In this document: positions 57,101 to 62,366 of the stretch, in pieces
How positions within the stretch are numbered: the first letter of the stretch is position 1
How the letters are laid out: the number at the start of each line of letters is the position of its first letter
Assembly (NCBI RefSeq): GCF_033958435.1
Contig: NC_134138.1
Coordinates: 186,345,298 to 186,409,297, forward strand
Origin: Carettochelys insculpta
Taxonomy: Eukaryota > Chordata > Testudines > Carettochelyidae
Length of the DNA stretch: 64,000 nt
Reading direction: 5' to 3'
Program-made: the position numbers and the translations under genes
The notes under the pieces: generated by a model
What the model was told of the DNA's origin: nothing
Seen by the model: only the letters and a program-made list of their open reading frames with translations
Database searches by the model: none

Positions 57101-58922
57101 TATCCACGGATGTGTCTATCTAAAGATACAGAGCAGATGCCTATGGATTTGCAGGGCTCTAAATATATGTAAATAGGGTTCACAGTCTGTTATGGAATTC
57201 ATAAATTGTACAGATTTCCCCTCACCCAGCAAAGCAACATAAACATACCCATGCTAGCTTCTGGTCACCCCCTTTGTAAATAAACAGGCTTCAGTCTTCC
57301 AGGACATTATTAAAGTACCTTTCATAGGCACTGAATTTTAAAAATCTATTAAAGCTGCAAAAAAGAGCTGGGATTTTGAGCCTACATCTTTGCTGGACAG
57401 CAGTTAGGTCCTATCATCTCACCATCATCTGTAACACAATGACTTTGTTAGTTCTATTTTAGTTCTTGTAATTATAATCAATGTGACAGTGAGTCTTCTG
57501 AGAGAAAAGAAAGCAACCATATAATCAAAATGAACAGGTAGAACTGGAGGTCAGACCTTACAGTTTAAAATAAGCCATACCTGCTTATGAAAGCACTTGT
57601 GTTACAAAAGAGCCCGTGTGAAACAGAGATCTGGTTCCCACCCACCACTGAAGGAGTACTGAAGTTTTGCAATCACTTTCTTGCACTCAGGGACCCTGTG
57701 GGAAGAGGGTAGCAGCTCTGCTAATGAAAGGACTAATTAAGACATATGCAACCAATCAATGTGTTCTCCATGCAGAGGGACTGGCAACCTACCAGCACTA
57801 CTGGCGAATTAGAGCTTGCATGTGTGATTTGAACCTAGACCTAATGGAACTCATTTTTAGAGGTGCTGAGCATGGTCAGATCCCAGTGGCTTTGATGCAG
57901 GGGAGTAAGAGGGTTTTGCAAAAAAAAAAACTGGCCAAATTCAGGCACACAAATTCCTTTGGATTTTGAGCACAGATCTGCTGAAAGTCAGTTGTGCTTT
58001 TGAAAAGCTCCCCTGAAAATCATGCCCAATTGGTTTTAAAGAGCAGCTCACTGAGAATACAGTAGCCATGCAAGGCGCTAGACTGCAATAGAATATGCTG
58101 TGGGAACAGGTGCTGAGGAGCAAACCAGATGAGCTAGTAAGGTCCTTTCCCGTCTTATGCTTCTGAGATTCTCTCCTTGAAACTTGCAGCCACATTACCT
58201 GATTTTTTTCATACCTCACACTAATCTGAAAATGAATTTTAAGCAGCTGCTGCACAGTGCTGTCTACACTTACAAGCAGCCTAGTTTGCATTCTTTCCCT
58301 GATGAGTAGCCTAAACAAGCCAGTTTTGCTCAAATGCTTGTTTAGTCTAAGCCAAACCTGAAAGAAAGAAAGAAAGAAAAAGAAAGGATACCAGGTAAAC
58401 ACGCTGTCCCCTTGCTTCCGATTACAAGAACCACTCACTTTCCCCCGGACAACTGCCTCTGAGATTGCAGCCCAGCACTAACACTTGCTCTGCTTAGTTG
58501 GACTGAATGATCCTGTCCCAGCCGCAACAGCTCTTAGCGTTCTACTCCAGCTTTGCGTTACTTCCTCACCAAAAGGAAATGTTGCACCTGCTCACTGTCC
58601 AAGTGGAAATGAGCCTCAGGTGTAAGGAATGCAGGATTCTGCCAATCAAAGCGAATGCACTTGGGGACAGGGACTTTCTGTTCTGTATGTGTACAGCACC
58701 TAAAACAATGCAGTCCTGCAGAGTGCGCCTCGGGATTATGGTCATACAAATAACAATGAGAAAACTGACAGCATTTGTGTACCCTTTTTGCAGATTACAT
58801 CAGCCCTTGGGGCCCGCGTTATCTGGCAGAAGGCACTAAGCAAATGGCCACATGTGCTTGGAAAGGAGAATCCGTTCAATAAGCAGATTGAAGAGGTGTT
58901 CAAAAATCAAGGGGGACACTGA
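7451..58922 (+). CDS. AOAH: AOAH, acyloxyacyl hydrolase, C-terminal half (10 spliced exons, 5' end outside window)
   Basis: AOAH is a secreted/lysosomal lipase of phagocytes and dendritic cells. It hydrolyses the secondary, acyloxyacyl-linked fatty acids of bacterial lipid A and so inactivates LPS. Joined exons are 7451-7542, 11688-11770, 18440-18476, 20960-21034, 27481-27653, 35723-35781, 35867-35926, 37872-37968, 45338-45414 and 58794-58922. They total 882 nt, 293 codons plus TGA, with every splice phase compatible. Recognised segments include TNELDWP, YLRLRQRNHCNHRD, IGNDVCNG, LPNGSHVIL, LHNRYHPLG, EPIDGFHP and LGKENPF, and the protein ends in GGH as in mammalian AOAH. GND at residues 90-92 of this fragment fits SGNH block III, and D245/H248 in DGFH fit the catalytic block V. 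Sequons N27-S-T and N54-I-S suggest a glycosylated luminal protein. The saposin-like subunit and GDS serine exon are missing, presumably upstream. No frameshift or stop interrupts the exons, so the gene looks functional. Confidence 0.96.
7657..8024. mobile_element. Palindromic Harbinger-like MITE, 368 bp
   Basis: Ends GGCTGTATCTCCACTAGCC and GGCTAGTGCAGACACAGCC are inverted. AAA flanks each side (7654-7656, 8025-8027). Internally it carries the family marks CTTCGAAG, TAATGAAGTG and ATGAATATGCAGCACCTC, and their inverse copies. Confidence 0.85.
8081..8130. repeat. (TTTC)n microsatellite
   Basis: About nine TTTC units with slight interruption. Confidence 0.95.
8472..8690 (+). repeat. tRNA-derived SINE with CR1-like tail
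   Basis: The head GGCAGTAACTCAGTACTTAG resembles a tRNA A-box region, and GGGGTTGTGAGTTAATCC a B box. The tail GGACTGGACTTGATGACCTC followed by AAGGGCCCTTCC matches the 3' end of CR1 LINEs, which would supply its reverse transcriptase. The cloverleaf is degraded, so this is not a tRNA gene. Confidence 0.75.
9100..9471. mobile_element. hAT-like non-autonomous element
   Basis: Ends CACTGGCTGTCAACTTTCC and GGTTGAGAACCACTG form a hAT-type inverted repeat (CAGTGGTTCTCAACC form). Flanks CCCTAGAG and CCCTAGCA share six of eight bases, consistent with an old 8-bp duplication. The interior is AT-rich. Confidence 0.75.
10807..11095. mobile_element. Harbinger-like MITE, 289 bp
   Basis: Ends GGGTATGTCCACCC and AGTGTAGACCTGGCC, flanked by TAA on both sides. 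An internal segment GGTTGATCTTCCGGGGTTCC precedes a TTTAGC block shared with the 15946, 19243 and 30976 copies. The ends resemble those of the full Harbinger at 31256. Confidence 0.82.
11688..11770 (+). CDS. AOAH: AOAH exon b
   Basis: Acceptor GTGTTTCAG, donor GTACTAG, 83 nt, entering in phase 2 and leaving in phase 1. It encodes GWTDSLYLRLRQRNHCNHRD then FQNISKNG. The RNHCNHRD..NIS core is nearly identical to mammalian AOAH. The first residues (GWTD against IKEK in human, from memory) are diverged. Confidence 0.94.
13025..13160 (+). repeat. tRNA-derived SINE fragment with CR1-like tail
   Basis: CCCAAGTTTGAGTCCTG has B-box character. It is followed by a CAGACTAGATGATCACAAAT / GTTCCC tail like that of the 8472 SINE. 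Confidence 0.55.
15946..16223. mobile_element. Harbinger-like MITE, about 278 bp
   Basis: Starts AGGGTATGTCTACACTTACT and ends CTAGTGTAGACCTTACC, with TTA on each side. The core has GGTTGATCTTCCAGGGTTCG and the TTTCTCCCATCAACCTCC stretch also present at about 10960. Confidence 0.82.
16903..16936. repeat. (CAGCAT)n hexanucleotide run
   Basis: About five CAGCAT units in a GC-rich stretch. Confidence 0.9.
17351..17737. mobile_element. Palindromic Harbinger-like MITE, about 387 bp
   Basis: Ends AGCTGTGGCCACACTTGGCC and GGCCAAGTGTGGACACAGCC are inverted, followed inward by AAAACTTC and ATTTCGAAGTTTT. CAT lies on both sides if a small indel at the left end is allowed. Confidence 0.8.
18440..18476 (+). 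CDS. AOAH: AOAH exon c (37-nt microexon-sized)
   Basis: A very short exon with acceptor CATGTAG and donor GTAAGTG, reading GGSSKNLLDLMK with a split serine at its end. It is accepted because it exactly bridges phase 1 of the previous exon to phase 2 of the next and matches the human stretch ASSRNLKKFIES in length and position. Its acceptor has only a modest pyrimidine tract. Confidence 0.85.
18477..20959 (+). other. AOAH intron c-d (2,483 bp)
   Basis: Phase 2 intron. It contains a Harbinger-like MITE (19243) and a piece of an old repeat at about 18710-18770. The rest appears unique. Confidence 0.8.
19243..19533. mobile_element. Harbinger-like MITE, about 291 bp
   Basis: Starts GAGCTTGTCTATACTTACTG and ends AATAGACAAACCCTC. 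The core GGTCAATCTTCCAGAGTTCG matches the sibling copies. TAA precedes the left end but the right flank does not repeat it clearly. Confidence 0.75.
20960..21034 (+). CDS. AOAH: AOAH exon d, SGNH block III
   Basis: Acceptor TATTTTTAG, donor GTAAGGT, 75 nt. It encodes LARNQLLDNPAIVIYASIGN followed by DVCNG. The GND tripeptide is the conserved block III of SGNH hydrolases, whose Asn helps form the oxyanion hole. Confidence 0.95.
21266..21360 (+). mobile_element. CR1 LINE 3' end
   Basis: GGAGCTGGACTAGATGGCCT then GAGGTCCCTTCCAGTCC and ATTCTATGATGCTAT is the standard CR1 3' UTR terminus with its short tandem tail. Confidence 0.8.
21690..21850 (+). repeat. MIR-like CORE-SINE/L2-type relic
   Basis: CTGTGCCTCAGTTCTCTGTA then ATTTTACAGGGTTGTTGTG and CACACAGATACTGTAGTGAT match the MIR/L2 pattern of amniotes. 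Confidence 0.7.
22715..22840 (+). repeat. Dispersed repeat with CR1/SINE-type tail
   Basis: GTCCCAAGGGTGCCAGACTA recurs in related form at 17043 (GTCCCAAGGGTGCCACCAGG). The downstream AGTTCCTTCTGACCTTAGAA then TCTATGAATT resembles a CR1-family terminus. Confidence 0.55.
24824..25215 (-). repeat. MIR-like SINE, split by a MITE
   Basis: In reverse sense GGTGAAGAAACTGTGG (24869-24884) and GGTGAAGTGACTTGCCCAAA followed by CAGGTCTCCTGGCTGATAG (25131 onward) are the two halves of one MIR. About 230 bp of foreign sequence lies between them. Confidence 0.7.
24897..25124. mobile_element. MITE inserted in a MIR
   Basis: GGGTAGGTCTCCATAGCAAA and the inverse AGATTTTTCTTTG near the right end form imperfect terminal repeats. 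CTA lies at both borders (24894-24896 and 25125-25127). Confidence 0.6.
26427..26479. repeat. (GA)n(GT)n(AT)n compound microsatellite
   Basis: Thirteen GA, nine or ten GT, then a short AT run. Confidence 0.95.
27481..27653 (+). CDS. AOAH: AOAH exon e (largest in window, 173 nt)
   Basis: Acceptor TTCATTTATAG, donor GTAAATA, entering in phase 2 and leaving in phase 1. It encodes the segment from KPDTVAHMTTP through NVMQTLQYLN, LPNGSHVILTG and FLWDQLHNRYHPLG. This is the most conserved stretch of the family here and contains an NGS sequon. Confidence 0.96.
28205..28825. repeat. GC-rich repeat element with degenerate minisatellite core
   Basis: Units such as CATGGGGCTGGGGCCAGAGC and CCACTGGAGCATGGGG recur with changes from 28250 to 28600. 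The right end, in reverse sense, reads CAGGGATCAGCAATCTTTCT, like a hAT-type terminus; the left end was not resolved. The long overlapping open frames on both strands arise from the GC bias. Confidence 0.5.
29514..29819. mobile_element. hAT-like non-autonomous element
   Basis: Starts CAGTGGTCCTCCATCTTTCC and ends GGCTGGGACCGACTG. Flanks CTCTACCC and CTCTAACC match at seven of eight bases, the hAT duplication length. The interior carries no open frame of note. Confidence 0.8.
30976..31255. mobile_element. Harbinger-like MITE abutting the Harbinger element
   Basis: Starts GGGTTGCATCTACGCTAGCC with the internal hairpin GGAAGATCAACC / GGTCAATCTTC shared with the copies at 10807, 15946 and 19243. 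It ends GGTGCAGACACAGG, directly joined to the GGGTATG start of the large transposon. Confidence 0.7.
31617..32830 (+). pseudogene. Harbinger DDE transposase (HARBI1-like), broken
   Basis: An ATG at 31617 opens MDPDMLQCLAQ. Further along come SKATFMEFCEMLSPAQK, a TGA, then LTVEKHVATAPWKFAVLDGY, typical of the N-terminal helical region. From about 32200 one frame reads DGMYIHILAPDHQASEYI, GARIFRNSGLF, and EMPIVIFGDPAYPL (second catalytic Asp of DDE_Tnp_4). After a frameshift near 32530 comes VEYAFGHLNTMFRCLL with the catalytic Glu, followed by LHNICE. Order and spacing match the PIF/Harbinger DDE nuclease. Several stops and at least one frameshift exclude function. Confidence 0.9.
32934..34832 (-). 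pseudogene. Harbinger Myb/SANT-like DNA-binding accessory protein, broken
   Basis: Read on the minus strand from 34832, the start resembles a Myb/SANT-like (MSANTD-type) domain: APAWSHCEILDLTAVVGKK, then a second frame (34789-34556) with IKELRQNYQKFKEANCQSG. An acidic linker follows (34444-34163: ASEVNKDAEEGTSGE). A lysine/glutamate-rich helical tail lies at 33407-33060 (MEKMEAMLEKAKS). Harbinger elements use this protein to bring the transposase to the nucleus and the terminal repeats. The reading frame shifts at least twice, so it is a relic. Gaps between pieces may include an intron. Confidence 0.8.
35167..35546. mobile_element. Palindromic Harbinger-like MITE nested in the Harbinger element
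   Basis: A 380-bp element runs from GGCTACGTGTACACTAGCC to GGCTAGTGTAGACACGGCC, with the arms complementary nearly throughout (TTCGAAGTTTACTAATGAAG and its inverse). It is flanked by ATT on each side (35164-35166 and 35547-35549). It sits inside the larger transposon, so it inserted later. Confidence 0.85.
35723..35781 (+). CDS. AOAH: AOAH exon f
   Basis: Acceptor GTGTTTTACAG, donor GTACGTT, 59 nt, phase 1 to phase 0. It encodes QLNKDVTYEQLYSFLSCLQ, matching human QLNKDMTYAQLYSFLNCLQ. The exon lies about 90 bases after the end of a Harbinger transposon and 85 bases before the next exon. Confidence 0.95.
35867..35926 (+). CDS. AOAH: AOAH exon g
   Basis: Acceptor AATCACACAG, donor GTAAGTC, 60 nt in phase 0. 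It encodes SSPCNGWMSSNETLRNLTSE, the counterpart of human VSPCHGWMSSNKTLRTLTSE. NET and NLT sequons are present. A CAG three bases into AGCAGT could act as an alternative acceptor and would drop one or two residues. Confidence 0.94.
35927..37871 (+). other. AOAH intron g-h (1,945 bp)
   Basis: Phase 0 intron. It contains an old repeat near 36345-36385 (GGATCAGGCCC end), a possible degraded Harbinger-like MITE at about 36985-37490 (GTCAATGTAGACATTG and TAGTATAGACACACC motifs) and a terminal TTG microsatellite. Confidence 0.75.
37841..37864. repeat. (TTG)n microsatellite at a splice acceptor
   Basis: Eight TTG units ending seven bases before the AG acceptor of the exon at 37872. Confidence 0.95.
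37872..37968 (+). CDS. AOAH: AOAH exon h
   Basis: Acceptor TTTGTCTCAG, donor GTAAGTT, 97 nt, phase 0 to phase 1. It encodes RALQLSNVLKEISRLERFAN then FDLFYTDFPLDK, matching the ERAEQLSNTLKKIAASEKFTNF region of human AOAH. A (TTG)n tract sits directly upstream of the acceptor. Confidence 0.94.
38390..38482. repeat. Possible MIR/L2-type relic
   Basis: CATCTCAAAGTGAGTTATAT followed by CAGATCTGTGAGGTATGG and AAAACTGAGGC resembles a reverse-sense MIR/L2 piece. Confidence 0.45.
38624..38652 (+). repeat. 28-bp motif, copy 1 of 2
   Basis: TTTAAGCAAGCGCGATCAAA followed by GCTAGCT. The same motif, with one change (GAG for GCG), is at 39779-39806. Probably the end of a dispersed MITE family. Confidence 0.6.
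39779..39806 (+). repeat. 28-bp motif, copy 2 of 2
   Basis: TTTAAGCAAGCGAGATCAAA followed by GCTAGCT, continuing into TCTGTACGTGCTGGTGTCAC, which has the look of a degraded MITE interior. Confidence 0.6.
40290..40650. repeat. Dispersed repeat, copy 1 (LTR-like, class uncertain)
   Basis: AAACACATTGTGTTAGGTAA / TTTATTAACTACCGAAAGA / AGTGGTGGGCATGAAAG recur in the same order in the block at 52690-52800 (CACACGTTTTAGGTAAACT, TTTATTAACTGCAGAACA, AGCAGGCATAGCAAATGG). No terminal repeats were identified. Confidence 0.55.
40651..40905 (-). mobile_element. CR1-like LINE ORF1 fragment, SGNH esterase domain
   Basis: The minus strand reads MLLIPVGTNDTAWCDPQQIR then DYRSLGVWAKEFGPQAVFSSILPV. VGTND is SGNH block III, and the stretch resembles the esterase domain known in CR1-like ORF1 proteins. 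Only part of the domain remains (about 72 codons). Confidence 0.65.
41011..41745 (-). mobile_element. CR1 LINE fragment, end of ORF2 plus 3' region
   Basis: On the minus strand the frame at 41370-41179 reads SSHGAVSLWNSLPVDVVQAR then LTGLKKELVKFMKDRS, the C-terminal motif of CR1 ORF2. The + strand sequence CCATACTGGGTCTGACCAAA / GGTCCATCTAGCCCAGTATC is the inverse of a common CR1 3' segment. Frameshifts and stops upstream show that it is dead. Confidence 0.78.
42429..42689. mobile_element. Harbinger-like MITE, degraded
   Basis: GGGCACGTCTATAGAGC at the left pairs with GTCTACCTGAGCTAGTC near the right, and GGGTGTGATTG with the terminal CACACCCT. The right end runs into the duplicated flank of the hAT-like element at 42691. 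Confidence 0.55.
42691..42859. mobile_element. hAT-like MITE with perfect 8-bp duplication
   Basis: 169 bp from CAATGTTCCCTGTC to GAGGGAATGCTG, flanked exactly by CCTAGGAC on both sides (42683-42690 and 42860-42867). The inverted ends are short and imperfect. Confidence 0.82.
44293..44334. repeat. (GT)n(GA)n microsatellite
   Basis: About eleven GT followed by ten GA units. Confidence 0.95.
45066..45150. repeat. (GT)n(AT)n microsatellite, about 85 bp
   Basis: About eighteen GT then twenty-two AT units, 190 bases before the catalytic exon at 45338. Confidence 0.95.
45338..45414 (+). CDS. AOAH: AOAH exon i, catalytic Asp/His (block V)
   Basis: Acceptor GTGCTTTACAG, donor GTAAAAA, 77 nt, phase 1 to phase 0. 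It encodes IADEWHKLGGENWQLIEPID followed by GFHPSQ. The D-G-F-H group is SGNH block V and supplies the acid and base of the catalytic triad. Both residues are intact. Confidence 0.95.
45440..45575 (+). repeat. Possible tRNA-derived SINE fragment
   Basis: CACACGTTCAAATCTCAGGA looks like a B box. An A-box-like GGCTTGATGCTTTAAGCTCC lies about 20 bases before it. No CR1-like tail was recognised. Confidence 0.4.
48276..48318. repeat. Short hairpin (old dispersed repeat)
   Basis: AGGTGCCTAACTCCCAT pairs with ATGGGAGTTAGGAACCT across an 8-9 base loop. The sequence style is that of a common amniote relic. Confidence 0.5.
50053..50488. mobile_element. Near-perfect palindromic Harbinger-like MITE, 436 bp
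   Basis: The left arm from GGCTGTGTCTACACGTGC is repeated in inverse order to the right end, with only about ten mismatches over roughly 210 bp. The fold centre is CCCATGAGCTCATGGG near 50270. AGA flanks both sides (50050-50052, 50489-50491). The same 73-residue frame appears on opposite strands in both arms, a by-product of the symmetry rather than a gene. High arm identity suggests a recent insertion or gene conversion. Confidence 0.9.
52640..53210. repeat. Dispersed repeat, copy 2 (same family as 40.3 kb)
   Basis: Shares the ordered motifs given for the 40290 copy and also the later GGAGGAGGAGAGGCCAAGTG / TTTATGTCACTA segment (compare AGGAGGAGGAGAAAGGCCAA at about 40611). The direction relative to its original promoter is unknown. 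Confidence 0.55.
53734..54147. mobile_element. Palindromic Harbinger-like MITE, 414 bp
   Basis: Ends GGTTGTGTGGACACTAGCC and GGCTAGTGTAGAGATAGCC are inverted and flanked by CAA (53731-53733, 54148-54150). Long inner arms include CATGAGGCTCGTCTACACGG and its inverse around a short AT-rich centre near 53940. Confidence 0.88.
55570..55975. mobile_element. Palindromic Harbinger-like MITE, 406 bp
   Basis: Ends GGCTGCTTCTACACTCCCAT and GGGTAGAAGCAGCC are inverted, with CTA on both sides (55567-55569, 55976-55978). The inner arms share the GCTAATG...GAATATGCAC core with the other family members. TTCGAAGT motifs occur near 55860. Confidence 0.85.
56294..57075. repeat. GC-rich inverted and tandem repeat block
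   Basis: GGGATCAAGACAAGCAGCTG through CTCACTCCCCAC (to 56351) is found inverted at 56671-56727. From 56739 a unit with GCAGAGCAGAACAAACAGCC and CACCAGGAGCACCCCAG is repeated about 174 bases on (56913: GCAGAGCAGGACAAGCACCC ... GCCAGGAGTGCCCCAG). The 238-codon minus-strand frame over it has no recognisable domain. Confidence 0.55.
58360..58386. repeat. (GAAA)n microsatellite
   Basis: Six GAAA units, slightly interrupted. Confidence 0.9.
58794..58922 (+). CDS. AOAH: AOAH terminal coding exon
   Basis: Acceptor CCCTTTTTGCAG, then an open phase-0 frame of 42 codons ending at TGA (58920-58922). It starts ITSALGARVIWQKALSKWPH and contains LGKENPFNKQIEEVF and a final GGH. Aligned to human AOAH it has the same length from the block V histidine to the C terminus. 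The first dozen residues are less conserved than the rest. Confidence 0.94.
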   Translation: MTSALGARVIWQKALSKWPHVLGKENPFNKQIEEVFKNQGGH

Positions 58923-59010
58923 GATCAACCTTGCCTGAGCCCGAAAGAACAGTTTATACTTCCTACTGTCTTATACAGTGCAAATAAAAGAACCAAAACC
59001 AGCCTTGTTT
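58923..59010 (+). terminator. AOAH: AOAH 3' UTR and polyadenylation signal
   Basis: The canonical hexamer AATAAA is at 58983-58988, about 60 bases after the stop. It is followed by a GT/T-rich stretch (about 59003-59024) of the kind that serves as the downstream element. Cleavage would fall near 59003-59010, giving a 3' UTR of only about 85 nt. A second AATAAA at about 59509 could give a longer form. Confidence 0.75.
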
Positions 59011-61666
59011 GGCCTTTTTTTTAGCACTATAAAGAGCCAGTAACTGCACAAGTGATGCAACAGCCTTTCCTCCCCCTCCCCGAGGCTGTATCTCAGCTCC
59101 AAAGCCTCATGTGTGAGTGAGTAACCTAGGCTTTATGTACAGAACCATAAAAATGTATCAGTGGGTGTTTGGCCAGAAGGCTCTTTCACCACATCAGTTT
59201 GCAAATTCACAACAGAGCTTTCCTGGCCCCTAGTAAATGGAAAAAGCTTACCTCGGATTTGTTCTGTGATCTCCACTGTGGCTGGTATTGAATGATTAAT
59301 CTAATTGAAAAAAGATGCATTGAACTTGTATGAAATGGTTGCTGTGGAATCTACTATTAAAACTGCAATTTGCTTATTAAAAACATGCCATGGATGAGTA
59401 TGAAACAACTACGATTTGCTTGGCAGCGCTAAGTCAAGCTGCTCTCCCGCTCCCCACAGTGACCGTAAGAAGGCTCCACCCTGACAACTCTTTATGCATT
59501 TGTCAAAAATAAATTTAGTTCATGACTGTTTATACCATTTGTGAGCTTTCATAAAGTCTCACAAAAATACTGGCATCAGTGTGCAGCCTTTGCTGACCTA
59601 GGAAGCTCTTGAAGCTGAGAAGGGATCCACTCAGACTAAGGTGTTATGCACATGATGGTGGGTTGGCTCCACTGGTAGCAGTGATGTCAGTGCTGCATTT
59701 ACCTACTTGCCCTCACCTGGCTTTTTAAACAAAGTTACACACAGTGTAAAATAGCCCTACTAAGGAAGTGCCCGATCCCCTTCTTTCTACTGGTCTGCCA
59801 ATGCTCAACACAAGTTAGTAAGAAAAAAGCTGTTATATGCCAATGTTAAACAAGCATAAAACTAAGTCCACACACTTTAGTTGAACTAGCATTAAATAAT
59901 ACAGCCTGTGTTTAAACTGTGAACTCAGGGGGCTGGGCCTCTCTTTTTATTGTTTTCTACAGTGCTTAGCACAACAGAGTGTTAGTCCAGGACTGAGGCG
60001 CCTGTTGCTGGTGCAATTCAACAAGTAGACAGCATGGCTTAAGCCTGAAAGTGTCCAAGTGCAGGTGACTCACACTGACGTCAGCGGGAGGCAAGGCTGT
60101 GCCGTGTTTAGGTAGGCTGAGTTTTAACTCCTTGGTAAACTGCTCAGGCACCACAGAGCCTGCTGCAGGAGTCAGACATCCCCTTAGCTAACTTATTACC
60201 TAGGTGAGTCTACCTTGGCGACAGGTGGCCTCTTCCAAAAAATCACAATATTCATATTTCCCACTGTGGTCTAGGGGGCATGGTGGGATGAATGGTGATG
60301 TGACAGCATCCTAAAGCCAGCAGCAGATGAAGATTTAATGGGGTCCTGCACCAGAGCAAACTGGGGGAGAGACTACACCCCACCTCATTTCTGCCCTGTG
60401 TGTCTTCCACTTAGCCCCAGCACCCAGACTTGAGAAGGCGTATTTCTCTGCCCTGCCCACCACCGCCACTGGGGAGTAGGCTTGGGCTATGATTCCACCA
60501 GTTACTGAGGCCCTTGGGCACGAGCTCCATCAGGCTAGTGGTCGATCACCCGATCACCACTGCATGCAGTTCTGCCGGAGTCTTCCCACCATCAGGAGAG
60601 GCAAAGCAGCCCCTTGTGTCAGAAGAAGAGCCCTCAATTCCACCATCAGGGTCTGTGCCAGGGAAGTGGGTCCTGAGGGAACCCCAGCCTGCTGGGCCCT
60701 GCTCTAGTGCCAGCCTGGCTGATCATACCACTCCGAAGGGGCTACAGCACTCCCTGCATGTGGTGCCGGCTCAGCCTGACCACCCCAGGCAGCTCCCTGC
60801 AGAACAGGGGAGCAGCGTGTGGAAGAGTAAGTCTATGCAGGTGTGTGGGGCTGTGGCGGTGCTGGGCAGGGTGGTTGGTGTGTATGGCGCAGACCTGCCC
60901 CTGGAAGAGGCATATTGCCACACGTAAGCCTCCTGTAAATCACCAGCCAGGACCGGGACAAGAATGAGCATGGAACGCTGCCTGCTAAAAGAAGGCATAA
61001 GGTCACATCCAACAGGAACTGTGCCTTGACTCCAGACAAACTATTCTTGAACAGAGAACAAAAGTGTTTTTAACTGCTTTCTTCCCGCCAGTTTGCAACT
61101 TAAGCAGTGGATGTGGGAAGGAATAAAAAGTATTAACATAAGGGTAGTGTAGCTAGTTACTCATTGCTGTGGATTAAAATGTGTTCAGAAAAGTTCTCTC
61201 TCCCCGCACACACCTCCCCCAGCTTTGCTTGCTTCACTCTAGTACATTGCACTAGCCCCTTCTCTCCCCAATTCAACTTTGATCCAGGCAACACGCAGGA
61301 ATCATGCTCTCTTAATGCACTAACTGTCCTAGGAGTAAAGATGTCTTCACACCATCACTTTGCACAAGCAATTTTTCTCCAGAACCGTTCTGCAGCTGAG
61401 CCCTCAGTACAAAGCCACTTACTAAAAGTCTTCAATGGCCAGCCTGTCCTAAAAATGCTGGCATTTTCATTCAATCACAAAATAAATGCAAATGCTGCCA
61501 ACTTACAGCTGTATAATTGAAAACAAACGCCTGTTCTCTGAATTCCTCCATTAGTACAACCTAAATGTCAATTGTTTTAAGTCTCCCTGACTCCTACATT
61601 GATGAATGATGACAAATCGCTAAGTAAGCAATCAGAGAGATGGCCATGTTAGCCTGTATCTTCAAG

Positions 61667-61849
61667 AACAAGAAGTCCTGTGGCACCTTATAGACTAACA
61701 GATATTTAGGATCATAAGCTTTCATGGGCAAATACCTGCTTCATCAGATACATGACACTTGCATATGATGAAGTGGGTCTTTGCCCACGAAACCTTATGC
61801 TCCCAAATATCTGTTAGTCTACAAGGTGCCACAGGACTTCTTGTTGTTC
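61667..61849. repeat. Inverted-repeat dispersed element
   Basis: AACAAGAAGTCCTGTGGCAC through CTAACAGATATTT is repeated in inverse at 61804-61849 (ATCTGTTAGTCTAC ... CAGGACTTCTTGTTG). Between the arms are CATGGGCAAATACCTGCTTC and a near-inverse copy. A known amniote repeat by memory; its class is uncertain. Confidence 0.65.
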
Positions 61850-61934
61850 ACTAAAGGAAGCTAACACTCACTGAGGGCTCTCTGCTGTGCTACAGTTCAA
61901 AGTAAACAGTAGCAAAAATTGCTTCTTCCACAGA

Positions 61935-62362
61935 GTCAAGTTGAAGAGTTTCTACTGGGGGCACTTGTGGATGAGTTGCTAGCCCTGTGACAGAAACACG
62001 AAATAGCAATAGCCTTGAACAAAATCATTAAAGTTTGCAGCTGACACAAAGATTGGAGAAGTGGGAAATAATAAGTGGGTTGCTTGTTAAACTGGCTGCC
62101 AAAAAATAAGCTGTCATGGTGGATAGTCAGATGAACACGAGGTCCCCCATGATGTTGTGACCAAGAGAGCTAGTGCAATCTGGGCTATACAAAATTAGGG
62201 AGGGGTACTGCTGTGACTGCTACTGGAATATGAAGCCCATTTCATCTTGCCGCACACCACAGGAGAATACTGAAACAAATGTGTTCGAAAGAGCCAAAAG
62301 AATGATTAATTGGAGAACATGCTTTATACCCAGGAACTCAATTGAGCAGAGCAAACAGAAGG
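61935..62362 (+). mobile_element. CR1 LINE ORF2 remnant
   Basis: AAGTTTGCAGCTGACACAAA encodes KFAADTK, close to the reverse-transcriptase KFADDTK block. Later pieces (CTACTGGAATATGAAGCCCA, GTTCGAAAGAGCCAAAAGAA) follow the usual order of the ORF2 C-terminal half. It is strongly diverged and ends at the MITE at 62367. Confidence 0.65.
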
Positions 62363-62366
62363 CTGA

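Larger units (their letters stand above)
45415..58793 (+). other. AOAH intron i-j (13,379 bp), the longest in the window
   Basis: Phase 0 intron. It includes a GC-rich stretch (about 46050-47310) full of overlapping short frames on both strands, three large palindromic MITEs (50053, 53734, 55570), a dispersed repeat copy (about 52640-53210) and a GC-rich inverted-repeat region (56294-57075). No coding exon was recognised between the two flanking AOAH exons, whose protein products join with no gap against the human sequence. Confidence 0.8.

Noticed and set aside
56391..57107. 238-codon minus-strand frame, the longest in the window
   Set aside because: Covers the inverted/tandem repeat block. 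No signal peptide, domain or splice support was seen.
57941..58438. 165-codon minus-strand frame
   Set aside because: Begins near a GAAA microsatellite and lies in the AOAH intron; no recognisable product.
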